64,000 bases of DNA. It comes from Ctena decussata. Its lineage: Eukaryota; Mollusca; Bivalvia; Lucinida; Lucinidae. Shown piece by piece: positions 55,517-64,000 of this stretch (the first letter of the stretch is position 1; each line of letters opens with the position of its first letter). The stretch is from assembly GCA_963989385.1 (NCBI GenBank), contig OZ022503.1, positions 55,922,858 through 55,986,857 of the forward strand, read 5' to 3'. A program made the translations under genes and the position numbers. The notes under the pieces were generated by a model. The model did no database searches, was not told the DNA's origin, and saw only the letters and a list, made by a program, of their open reading frames with translations.

Positions 55517-55735
55517 GGTGTATGGGTAGACCTCTGAGTTTTTCCACAATGTTTACAAAGGGAAACAACTTTCATGACATTCTGTTTGCTTTTTTTGGAC
55601 AACTTAGCACTTCCAAAACAGTCTACATTTGCTTCCAGAAGAGCAAATTCTTTCCATTAAAAGTTGACCCCCATATGAGAAGGTAGGCAAAAAAAGATGT
55701 CAGAGTTTCTTCCCTTAAAAGTGCACCCATTCAGT
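55517..55735. repeat. F5 element with TTAA on both sides
   Basis: TTAA (55513-55516) precedes GGTGTATGGGTAGACCTCTG. AGTGCACCCATTCAGT precedes TTAA (55736-55739). Confidence 0.75.
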
Positions 55736-56087
55736 TTAAGAAGTATGGATACACACTAAAGGGAGATCATTCTTGCAAATGTTTGCATTCCTTTTCATAT
55801 GGAGCTACTTTTAACGAAAAACAGTTGCGCTGCTCTCTTTAAGGAGCAAACTCTTTCTCTTAAAAGCAGACACCCTGGGGAAAAGATTCACCAACAGGCA
55901 AATAAATATTCCTCTGCTAAAGTTGCCTCCCTTGTTGAAATGAAGTCAAACCACAGAGGTGTATCCACACACATCTGACCTTTTATATCTGCATGACACT
56001 GTGTCTGTGATAAACCCCCCCCCCCCACCCCCCATTTTTTAAGAGCCTTTTTCCTCTTTCTCTTTCAAAAAGCAGCAGCAAAGAAAT

Positions 56088-56323
56088 GAGCCCGGACACG
56101 AGAAAACCAACAAAGTGGTTGTGTGCCCAGCCCAGACTCAGATCAGCCTGGGCATCTGCCCAGTCTGATCAGATCTTCGCTAAGCGCTTAAAGGGTAGCT
56201 AAGGGTCTAGGCTACTGTCATGCGGACAGTGAAGACTCTGATCAGACTGGGCAAATGCCCAGGCTGATCCGAGTCTGCACTGGGCGCACAACCACTTTGT
56301 TGGTTTTGTTGTGTTGTGGATCG
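56088..56323. repeat. F1 palindromic element, copy 15
   Basis: GAGCCCGGACACGAGAAAAC ... GGTTTTGTTGTGTTGTGGATC. Lies 404 bases upstream of the SRCR gene start. Confidence 0.9.
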
Positions 56324-56726
56324 ACTATACATTTGTACTTGACATACAAATGTAAAAAAACCACTTATTACTGTAATTACTGAATGGCCCTCAAAAAGCA
56401 CTAAACAAAAAATCTTTTCTGTAATTAACCTCTACCCTGGAACACCTTCAACCAGTACCTGTATGTTTTGCTGTAATTTGTAGACATAGACTTTACAATG
56501 AGTTGGCAATATGTCATAAATATATTGGTGGAATTCCTGATCAAACTTCCTTCAGGAGCAGTCTGATCTGGGTCTACACTGTTTGCTCAGGCCCTTTTGT
56601 CCTAATATTTAGGGACATACCAGAGCTGATATGAAACAAATGTGAATCGCTCTGTACATGGACTTGCCGGGTTTCACGACTGATTTAACTACACCATAAT
56701 TCAGAACTGAGATTAATAAAATAAGC

Positions 56727-57899
56727 ATGGAATCAAATTACTGGGCGTTAATTGTTACTTTAAACTTGCTTTTTGCAACTGATGTGTCTAGTGAGAAAAA
56801 AAGAAAACTAAAAGCGAAAGTTGATGCATTAGACTCCTTTGTGCGAAGTGAACTGCATTTTTTGAAAGAATCAATTGAGACAGACAGACAGGAAAGAAAA
56901 GAACTTGTTCAGAAATTGAATCAAACACTAGAACTTTTAGAACTGTCCACAGGTGACAGAACTGACAAAACACCTGTGGACACTAACAATGGAGGGATTC
57001 AATCACAGCTTAATGCATTATCAGAGAAGATGGAACAAAACAACAATGCCATCAGCCAACTGGCCGAATTACAAATACATACAAGAAGAGGTTTTATGGA
57101 GGAAAAGGAGGCAAGAAAATCTGATGCAAATGCAACAGTTACAGAACTCATTCAGATACAGAAAGTTCTAAATGACCATACCAGAACTCAACAAGAAATT
57201 ATCAACAATCAAAATAGTTTAGTAAACACTGTAACTGTTACGCAAAATGAAATCATTACAAACCAAGATGACATGGCCAACAATATCATTGTAATTAGGA
57301 CTAAGACAGATGCTCTTCCAAACACAACAGGAGATTTGAGAGACAAATCTGACATGCTGCAGCAGAAACTGGAAAGTGAAGTGTCAAAGTGTGCCACAAC
57401 AACAGACAACTCAACTCAGAAACTTGTCCTGCAGGTCAGTGACACTGCTCAGGCAGTAGAAGAGGTGAAGCAAAACACTTTAGCTATGCTATACTGTAAC
57501 AATCAGTTGGATCTGGACACTTGCTTACAGAGACATTTTGCAAATACTTTACAACAGATACACACACTAATCCCTGTGAGGCTAGTTGGAGGAACCAATC
57601 AATATGAAGGTCGAGTTGAGATATTTTACCAAGGAAGACATGGAACAGTTTGTGATGATTACTGGGACAACGATAATGCCAGGGTTGTTTGTAGGATGTT
57701 GGGATTTACAGGTGGGACTGCCTTTTATGGTCCAGGAGCAATACATGGTCATAACTTTGGGGAAGGTACAGGAGAAATCTTGTTAACCAATGTAGCCTGT
57801 ACTGGAGATGAACTGTCACTTTTTGCATGTTCACATCGTGGCATTGGTATTCATGGCTGTGTGCACGATGAAGATGCTGGAGTAAGATGTGATCCATAA
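56727..57899 (+). CDS. Secreted coiled-coil protein with one C-terminal SRCR domain, single exon
   Basis: A 390-residue protein from one uninterrupted exon. The start has a good Kozak context (A at -3, G at +4). Residues 1-22 form a signal peptide ending before SSEKKRK. Residues about 23-275 are polar, rich in Gln/Asn/Glu/Lys and heptad-like, with repeated QQEIINNQ and QNEIITNQ phrases, so probably a coiled-coil stalk. Cys 222, 257 and 266 could bridge chains. The SRCR domain begins VRLVGGTNQYEGRVEIF (284) and ends GVRCDP (390). Its six cysteines (309, 322, 358, 368, 378, 388) fit group A. SRCR proteins bind microbial and altered-self ligands, and bivalve genomes have many. The layout recalls MARCO-type receptors, but a signal peptide replaces the transmembrane anchor. 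Function is inferred only. It runs opposite to CNOT1 and apparently inside its intron. Confidence 0.9.
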   Translation: MESNYWALIVTLNLLFATDVSSEKKRKLKAKVDALDSFVRSELHFLKESIETDRQERKELVQKLNQTLELLELSTGDRTDKTPVDTNNGGIQSQLNALSEKMEQNNNAISQLAELQIHTRRGFMEEKEARKSDANATVTELIQIQKVLNDHTRTQQEIINNQNSLVNTVTVTQNEIITNQDDMANNIIVIRTKTDALPNTTGDLRDKSDMLQQKLESEVSKCATTTDNSTQKLVLQVSDTAQAVEEVKQNTLAMLYCNNQLDLDTCLQRHFANTLQQIHTLIPVRLVGGTNQYEGRVEIFYQGRHGTVCDDYWDNDNARVVCRMLGFTGGTAFYGPGAIHGHNFGEGTGEILLTNVACTGDELSLFACSHRGIGIHGCVHDEDAGVRCDP

Positions 57900-58085
57900 C
57901 ATTTGCATGTAGAAAAGCTTTTTGATGGGCTAAATAACTACTATAATACTCATTCTATTCTAATGTTACAATGTTATCATTTCAAATTCAATGAGACTAT
58001 ACTAAGCTCTGTGAAGCCATCTGACTGAAGAAGCCAGCATGTAGGTCAAGCTGAGAAAGAATACCAGCACCAACAGTTATGCCAC

Positions 58086-58327
58086 ACAGCTCCAGATAAG
58101 GTGGGGTTTTGAGGATAATTCAGAGATAATTTTCCTTATTTCTCAATTAAAACATAAGTTGTGACCCCTCATTAGAACCGTCTCGGTGAGACGGTTCTAA
58201 TGAGGGGTCACAACTTATGTTACTTGGGGTGACAGTTCTAATGAGGAGTCACAACATATGATTTTATGGGGAAATAAGGAAAATTATCCCTTAATTATTC
58301 CAGTTACCCCTGCTTATCTGGAGTACT
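58086..58327. repeat. F3 palindromic element with partly duplicated core
   Basis: 'ctccagataaggtggggttt' at the left and 'tacccctgcttatctggag' at the right. The core GAACCGTCTCGGTGAGACGG is followed by a second GTTCTAATGAGGAGTCACAA. It starts 187 bases after the SRCR stop and may be in its 3' UTR. Confidence 0.85.
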
Positions 58328-58429
58328 GTATAACAACATTATGATCCACCACCAGTGATTTACTCCAAATAACCAATTCTTGTTTCATATTCGAGATAGC
58401 AGACTAGTAAAGAAGACAGCTACCATAAA

Positions 58430-58610
58430 AATAAGGACACCTATAATAATTACTGTAAATGATCTAAAAATTGGACAGTTTTGTTTTTACAATGCATTAA
58501 TTTGCTAAAAAATGAAGCGTACATACCAAGGTCAGACTGCTCCTTTAAGTCTGATCTTGGTATGCACTGTTTGCTAAGACCTATCTGTACCAATATTTAG
58601 AATTTTTAGT
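58430..58610. repeat. F2 palindromic element
   Basis: 'ataaggacacctataataat', 'gttttgtttttacaatgcat', then TACCAAGGTCAGACTGCTCC and TCTGATCTTGGTATGCACTG. The outer arms have a shared change (ACCAAGGTC / GATCTTGGT), so pairing is kept. Confidence 0.82.
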
Positions 58611-58944
58611 TAGATATGGTGCGGTGTGGGGTGATGTAGGTCAGGTAGTTTCTAGTTATTTTCTGTAAGAATATTAAATGCCATTATAAGAACTGTCTTG
58701 CCAAGGCAGTACTAATAAGGAGCAATAATATATGTTTTCATAGAGACTGTAAAAGAAGAAAAAATCCCAGAATGATCATCTAAACTACCCTTGTCTCAAT
58801 AAGGAGCAGTCTGATCAGGGTCTACACTGTTTGTTCAGGAATTTCTGTCTTAATATCTGTGGTCACTACGGTAACCGTATGTCTTAATATCTGTGGTCAC
58901 TACCATATTCTTATTATAAGTGTGCTTTTGTTGTTATATCTATT

Positions 58945-59165
58945 CAACGTGAATTTGGTATACTTTCAGGGGAAGCTACTCTATCATATTCATTTTTGCT
59001 TCCCTTTCTTGATGGGGTCAACTCTTAAAAAAAAAAATAATTGCTTCTTAAGGGGTTCTTTATTTTAAGGGTAGACTCATCAAGGGTGTCCTCAACAAGG
59101 GAAACAAACAGAAGTTGTCTCCCTTCCAGAAAATGGTGGAAAACATGAAGGTGTTCCCATTCATG
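58945..59165. repeat. F5 foldback element
   Basis: 'tttcaggggaagctactcta', 'gatggggtcaactcttaaaa' and 'ggtggaaaacatgaaggtgt' mark both ends. Confidence 0.7.
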
Positions 59166-59257
59166 GGATAGTGACTGGTTCCCTTGTCAATAAATCTCCT
59201 CTTCAATGGGGGCAACTCTTAAAGGAAAGAACTTGCTCTCCATGAGATGGAAATATT

Positions 59258-59400
59258 TTATGTTCTTTTCAACAGTATTTCAGTCATATCAGGACAATAG
59301 GGGAATGATAATGAAAGCCTGTGTGCAGTGGATCCCTGTTTATGGCTGGAAAGATTTCGGCCTTCAGCCCGAGTCTGCTATGTATGCAGGCCAGCGCTTA
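59258..59400 (-). mobile_element. Truncated type 1 SINE
   Basis: 'ttcaacagtatttcagtcat', 'gcctgtgtgcagtggatccc' and 'gcaggccagcgctta' match 38800-38972 but box B is eroded. Confidence 0.7.
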
Positions 59401-59502
59401 TTCTTTTCTTTAAAAGTACCCCCCACCCCCCACGACAAGAGAGACAAACATCTCTCAATTCAGAGTGATCTCTCTTGGAGGTGTATCCCATATATCTTAA
59501 GC

Positions 59503-60388
59503 AGGGCTAGAGAAATCCGATTTTTTGTCGGTCCGGACCGATTTTGAGTTCGAAAAACCGATTCAGTTGGCATAAGGCACATTTTTTTCGGTCCGGAAAA
59601 ACACGATTTGCGATGTATGATGACATAATTACCTGGATTTTAGCCATGTGTTATATTATTAATCCAATAATCACGCACTGCTGTCAAAAGTTATCACAGA
59701 TAAACAAAGTGTCGATTGTCTTGTCAAGGTGTGAACAGAAATCTTCGATAATTAGCATGTGTCACAATTTTGGCCAGCGGCGAAGGTTTTGCAAAACTCG
59801 TAATACACACACATGCCGATGCACGGAAAAGGCTGTGCAACATAAAGTTACTGACTCTTGTATACTTTCAAAGATAGCATAAGGAAAGAATTTGACTAGC
59901 AAAAAGAAAATTTAAACCGTACTTGATTATGTGCAGTCTGGTCAGGTTTTTTTTAGCCGACGTCATTTCTCGCGCAGAAATTTTTTTTTCTTTGTCCGAA
60001 GGCACCTTTTTGCAAGTATATTCATATTTCAAGGGAATTAACTCGAATACAGTAAAATATGTCAAGCGTAATACTTCGGCCAATTCCGTAAATGAAGATC
60101 GACGAGGATGTCCGATTGTACCAATGTATGTGTACTTTCACTTTCGGTCTGACTGTCTCTGCGCTTTAAAGCACATTTTCACGATAAGTAAGAACATGTG
60201 GATTAAATAGATACTTCAGCGATGACATCCGCGTTATAACGGCGCTCCAGTGTAGTCATTAGTTTTCGTGACTTTTTTTGGATTGTGGAATACACAGTAT
60301 AGTCATTAGTTTTCGTGTCTATTTTGGATTTGTATGACGTCATCGGCCCTCCGGACCGATTTGGATTTCAAAATTTCTGTAGCCCTGA
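59503..60388. mobile_element. 886-bp element with AGGGCTAnAGAAAT ends
   Basis: AGGGCTAGAGAAATCCGATT and GTCGGTCCGGACCGATTTT at the left mirror CCGGACCGATTTGGATTTC and ATTTCTGTAGCCCT at the right. A 'cacagtatagtcattagttttcgtg' phrase is doubled near 60250-60320. A 112-codon frame (59544-59882) has no similarity I recognise and starts inside the terminal repeat, so I do not call it a gene. Confidence 0.65.
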
Positions 60389-60394
60389 TCTTAA

Positions 60395-60626
60395 GGTCTA
60401 TGGCTATAATGCCATGTTTTCACCATTTTTACAAAGGGGAACAACCTCTTGATTTCCTGTTTGCTGCTTTTGATAACAAAGCCTTTCCAAAATGGGGTCT
60501 ACTCTGAAAGGAAATAATTTGCTCCTTGGGGATCAAATTATTTCCTTTAAGAGTTGACTCCCATGAAGAAGGAAAGCAAATATGAAAATAGCAGAGTCGC
60601 TTCCCCTGAAAGTGTTCCCATTCACC
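60395..60626. mobile_element. F5 element with perfect TTAA flanks
   Basis: TTAA at 60391-60394 and 60627-60630. Ends GGTCTATGGC and CCCATTCACC. The central hairpin pairs GGAAATAATTTGCTCCTTGG with GATCAAATTATTTCC. It directly abuts the element at 59503-60388. Confidence 0.85.
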
Positions 60627-60965
60627 TTAAGACCAGTTTTCACATAAAACAGCTCATATAGACAAGTTTTTTGTATGTGATATATACTATTCTGTAAATA
60701 TTATATTGTGCATGTATACATGTATAAGAGAATATTTCTGGTATGAAAATCTTTGAATATTTTGTTTGAATTTGATGTTGTTAAATGTTTCATTTACTGT
60801 TTTTCCTTTCTCTGAAATCTTTTTTTGTTGTAAATATTTCGTACTGGTGGATCATTTAATATTGTTGTTGTATTGGCCAGATTTACACTATCAGGTGACT
60901 TTTGAGTGACACTCTGGGTATGGCTTGAAACTATAAATATTTCAACTGTCTAGAACTATGATTGA

Positions 60966-62975
60966 ACAAGAGCATGTGAGCAGGGGCTCACGTATACCCC
61001 CGGCCAGTGCCACCGCCTAATAAAAACACACTTAAATACAAAACTTTAAAGCTAATGTTAAAACACAGAGATGAACTGACAATCTATTACAAATCCAGAG
61101 GAAGGCCTATAGACAAATACACAATGGTTCCATTAAAACATGCAAATTATGTAATCAAAAGAAAATACAAATTTAACACAAAATTTCAACACAAGTTGAA
61201 ACTTCTATGTCAATGACCTTGACCTAAAGTCAGCAGCAGCATCCAGATGATGTCACCAAGCCAATTTTAACCTATACCTAAACCTAGTCACATATCAATC
61301 TGAGAAATCATGGACATTAATTTTCGCATTAATTCCACTGGAGATAGAGATTGAAAAAAGGAAAAATGCAAAAGAATCCAAGAAGAAATTTTGATTTTCT
61401 TTTCCACAATAAACTTGGCCATTCTCAAGATGTATACAAAATCTGAAGACTGTGGCTCTCTTAGGAACAGAGAAAACTGTGACAAAAAATCAATTGGAGA
61501 GAAAGAAAAATGGACAAACAAAGGGAATGATAAGCAGGAGGCTGATACTCTGTCACACCATACACCTAATCATACCCAATATTTGCACCAAATTTCAAAA
61601 TCCTAGCTGTAGTGGTTCCTGAGAAATCTTGGACAGAAAAAGTTTAATTTCATAGGAGAGAAAGAAAAAATGGACAAAGGGCACGATAAGCAGTAGGAGC
61701 CTGATGCTTTCTTACACGATACAACTAGTCATACCCAATGTTTGTAACAAATTTCAAAAACCTAGGTGTAGTTGTTCCTGAGAAATCTACGATAGAAATT
61801 TAATTGGAGAGAAAGAAAAATTGACAAAGGGAATGATAAGCAGGAGAAAGCTAATTGTCCCTTATGTGGTACATCTAGTCATACCCAACACCTGTACCAA
61901 ATTTCAAAACCCTAGCTGTTGTGGTTCCTGAGAAATCTGTGACAGAAATTTAATTGGAGAGACAGAAAAAATGGACAAACAAAGGGAATGATAAGCAGGA
62001 GAAGGAAGATTGTCTCTTACACGTTACAACTTGTCATACCCAATGTTTGTACCAAATTTCAAAGTCCTAGCTATTGTGGTTCCTGAGAAATCTGTGACAG
62101 AAATTTAATTGGAGAGAAAGAAAAAATGGATAAACAAAGGGAATGATAAGCAGGAGAAGGCTGATTGGTCTCTTACACGGTACAACTAGTCATACCAAAC
62201 GTTTGTACCAAATTTCAAAATCCTAGCTATTGTGGTTCCTGAGAAATCTGTGACAGAAATTTAATTGGAGAGAAAGAAAAAATGGATAAACAAAGGGAAT
62301 GATAAGCAGCTGAAGGCTGATTGTCTCTTACACGGTACAACTAGTCATACCCAACGTTTGTACCAAATTTCAAAATCCTAGCTACTGTGATTCCTGAGAA
62401 ATCTGTGACGAAATTTAATTGGAGAGAAAGAAAAAATGGACAAACAAAGCGAATGATAAGCAGGAGAAGGCTGATTGTCTCTTACACGGTACAACTAGTC
62501 ATACCAAACGTTTGTGCCAAATTTCAACATCCTAGCCAATGTGGTTCCTGAGAAATCTGTGACAAAAATTTAATTGGAGAGAAAGAAAAAAATGGACAAA
62601 CAAAGGGAATGATAAGCAGGAGAAGGCTGATTGTCTCTTACACGGTACAACTAGTCATACCAAACGTTTGTGCCAAATTTCAAAATCCTAGCTAATGTGG
62701 TTCCTGAGAAATCTGTGACAGAAATTTAATTGGAGAGAAAGAAAAAATGGACAAACAAAGGGAATGATAAGCAGGAGAAGGCTGATTGTCTCTTACACGG
62801 TACAACTAGTCATACCCAACGTTTGTACCAAATTTCAAAATCCTAGCTATTGTGGTTCCTGAGAAATCTGTGACAGAAAAAATGTTAACATACACACACA
62901 CACACACAAACATATTAACGGAAAAACCAAAAACTATATACCCCCTATATACTTCGTATACCGGGGGTATAATAA
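60966..62975 (+). mobile_element. Helitron-like (Pearl/HINE-type) element with nine 155-bp tandem units
   Basis: Begins 'caagagcatgtgagcagggg' with GTATACCCCCGG at 60992-61003. It ends with an inverted CCGGGGGTATAATAAA after an (AC)n run. Units containing 'ggagagaaagaaaaaatgga', 'gggaatgataagcaggagaa' and 'gtggttcctgagaaatctgt' start near 61496, 61655, 61806, 61956, 62111, 62267, 62421, 62576 and 62732. That is a period of 150-159 bp. Exact ends are approximate. Confidence 0.78.
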
Positions 62976-63084
62976 AGTATACAAAAAGTAGTTTATCTGG
63001 GCTTCTGTTCTGTTCTTATGGCATACATTAACCGATTATCCCCCTCACCCAATGTGGAAGCAAAAATTCTGCAAATTGAGGCCA

Positions 63085-63185
63085 TTCACTTGAGGCACTG
63101 ATGAGGCCATTCACTTGAGGCAAATATCTTGCTAAGGGAGGCAATTCACTTGAGGCAAATATCTTGCTAAGGGAGGTAACTGACT
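63085..63185. repeat. Short tandem repeat, about 36-bp units
   Basis: 'gccattcacttgaggca' recurs, with two copies followed by 'aatatcttgctaagggaggc'. Confidence 0.75.
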
Positions 63186-63284
63186 CACTTTAGAAAATAA
63201 TTGCTTCCCTTACCTATATATGTATACTATACTCAGAGGCAAAAGAAAGTATACACTTTATCTCCAATCAGTTGTGACTCTAGT

Positions 63285-63485
63285 GTACAGTCTCAAAATC
63301 GAATCTCATACCAAACTGCTGATATCTTAAAGTTAATTTTCTGGGACCAGAAAATTTACTTTGAGATATCAGTAGTTTGACAGAAGTTAAAATTTAAATA
63401 ATAATATGGAATATGCCTAAACTAGATTCCTTGATATCAGGAATAATTTAGGTATCAGTGTTTGAGATATCGAGAGTTGACTGTA
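63285..63485. mobile_element. F4 TA-flanked MITE, diverged copy
   Basis: Internal hairpin 'ttttctgggaccagaaaatt' and right end 'gatatcgagagttgactgta'. The left end is eroded. Confidence 0.7.
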
Positions 63486-63489
63486 TTTC

Positions 63490-64000
63490 ACTAAGGCAGT
63501 CATTAACCGCTCTAGGTGGCCAGCCTATAAAATCCTGATGGCTTGATTTCTGTCTGCCATTGAGAGCCTTGTCATCATGTAAGAGAAATGCAAATGTTGT
63601 GATTCGTGTGGGAAAACATTCAAAAATTCATAAACTGATTTAAACAACTAAATCATATAGTCCAATATGTTGCTTATGGAGAAAGTGCAAAACTCCTATA
63701 AGTTTGAGTAACTCCTATTTCAACTGGGTATCTGAGCAGGCTCGTCTTGGCTTCCAATGTTCATGTATTTCTCATGAGGAGCCTCATTTGTGCCCCCTAT
63801 AGCAGGAATTAAAGAAGAATGATTACACATCCAAGGGAGATCATTCTCATAAAGACATATTTGCCTCCCTTTTGATATGGGGCTTCTCTTTAAGGGGAAA
63901 AAATTACTCTCTATATATAGCAAATCCATAAAGGAAAGAATCTGCTCTCTTTCCCTTAACCCTTAGACTGCTGAAAAAATAATTCACCTGACCCTAAAAT
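63490..64000. other. Spacer with F5-like and other repeat remnants
   Basis: 63830-63960 has 'ctctttaaggggaaaaaatt' and 'aaggaaagaatctgctctct' of F5. A related stretch with 'aggagcctcatttgtgcccc' and 'gggagatcattctcataaag' matches 55480-55790. No CNOT1 exon was found here. Confidence 0.5.

Noticed and set aside
59544..59882. 112-codon open frame, Cys-rich
   Set aside because: Starts in the terminal repeat of a MITE-like element, has no recognised domain and no neighbouring exons.
53587..64000. Upstream CNOT1 exons
   Set aside because: I searched the minus strand for the conserved stretch that should precede exon w1 and saw nothing convincing. A translated search with a full mollusc CNOT1 would settle it.

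Overview
This is animal nuclear DNA, almost certainly from a bivalve mollusc and probably a venerid clam. It is AT-rich and intron-rich, and all splice sites I could place are GT-AG. The protein-coding exons are animal CNOT1, an SLC9-type Na+/H+ exchanger and an SRCR protein. The spacers are packed with short palindromic elements, tRNA-headed SINEs and tandem-repeat-bearing Helitron-like elements of kinds known from bivalves. The species call rests on recognising the repeats and is inference.

Genes. (1) At 742-988 (minus) lies the first coding exon of an SLC9-family Na+/H+ exchanger; the rest of that gene lies off the left edge. (2) From 13994 to 53586 (minus) lie the last 24 coding exons of CNOT1, the scaffold of the CCR4-NOT deadenylase complex. 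All 24 exons join in one frame to give 1282 residues and a stop. They cover the CAF1-binding MIF4G domain, a Thr-rich linker, the CNOT9-binding domain, the connector, and the C-terminal NOT1 domain that binds CNOT2/CNOT3. The N-terminal part must lie beyond 64 kb. (3) At 56727-57899 (plus) is an intact intronless gene for a secreted coiled-coil protein with one C-terminal SRCR domain. I see no CNOT1 exon between 53587 and 64000, so this gene appears to sit inside a CNOT1 intron of at least 10 kb, on the opposite strand.

Everything else is repeat or unrecognised spacer. About 13 kb between the exchanger exon and the CNOT1 stop holds an RTE-like LINE remnant, SINEs, a 1.1-kb TTAA-flanked element and foldback elements. 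CNOT1 introns hold many copies of a few families. These are F1 (about 240-bp palindrome starting GAGCCGCGAC, 16 copies), F2 (palindrome around CTGATCAGACTGCTCC), F3 (palindrome around GAACCGTCTC), F4 (TA-flanked, TIR CAGTCAACTC), F5 (mostly TTAA-flanked, core GGAAAGAATTTGCTCC), F6 (core AAATCTAGATCCATCTT) and F7 (about 140 bp, GAATTCCG...). Family names F1-F7 are my own labels. Several elements are nested, which gives empty-site comparisons inside the window. I found no operon, CRISPR array, true tRNA/rRNA gene or clear new molecular system. The most distinctive signals are the nested SRCR gene, Helitron-like insertions with an internal empty-site control, an element inserted 10 bp from a CNOT1 splice donor, and an intronic tandem repeat that seems to derive from a CNOT1 exon.
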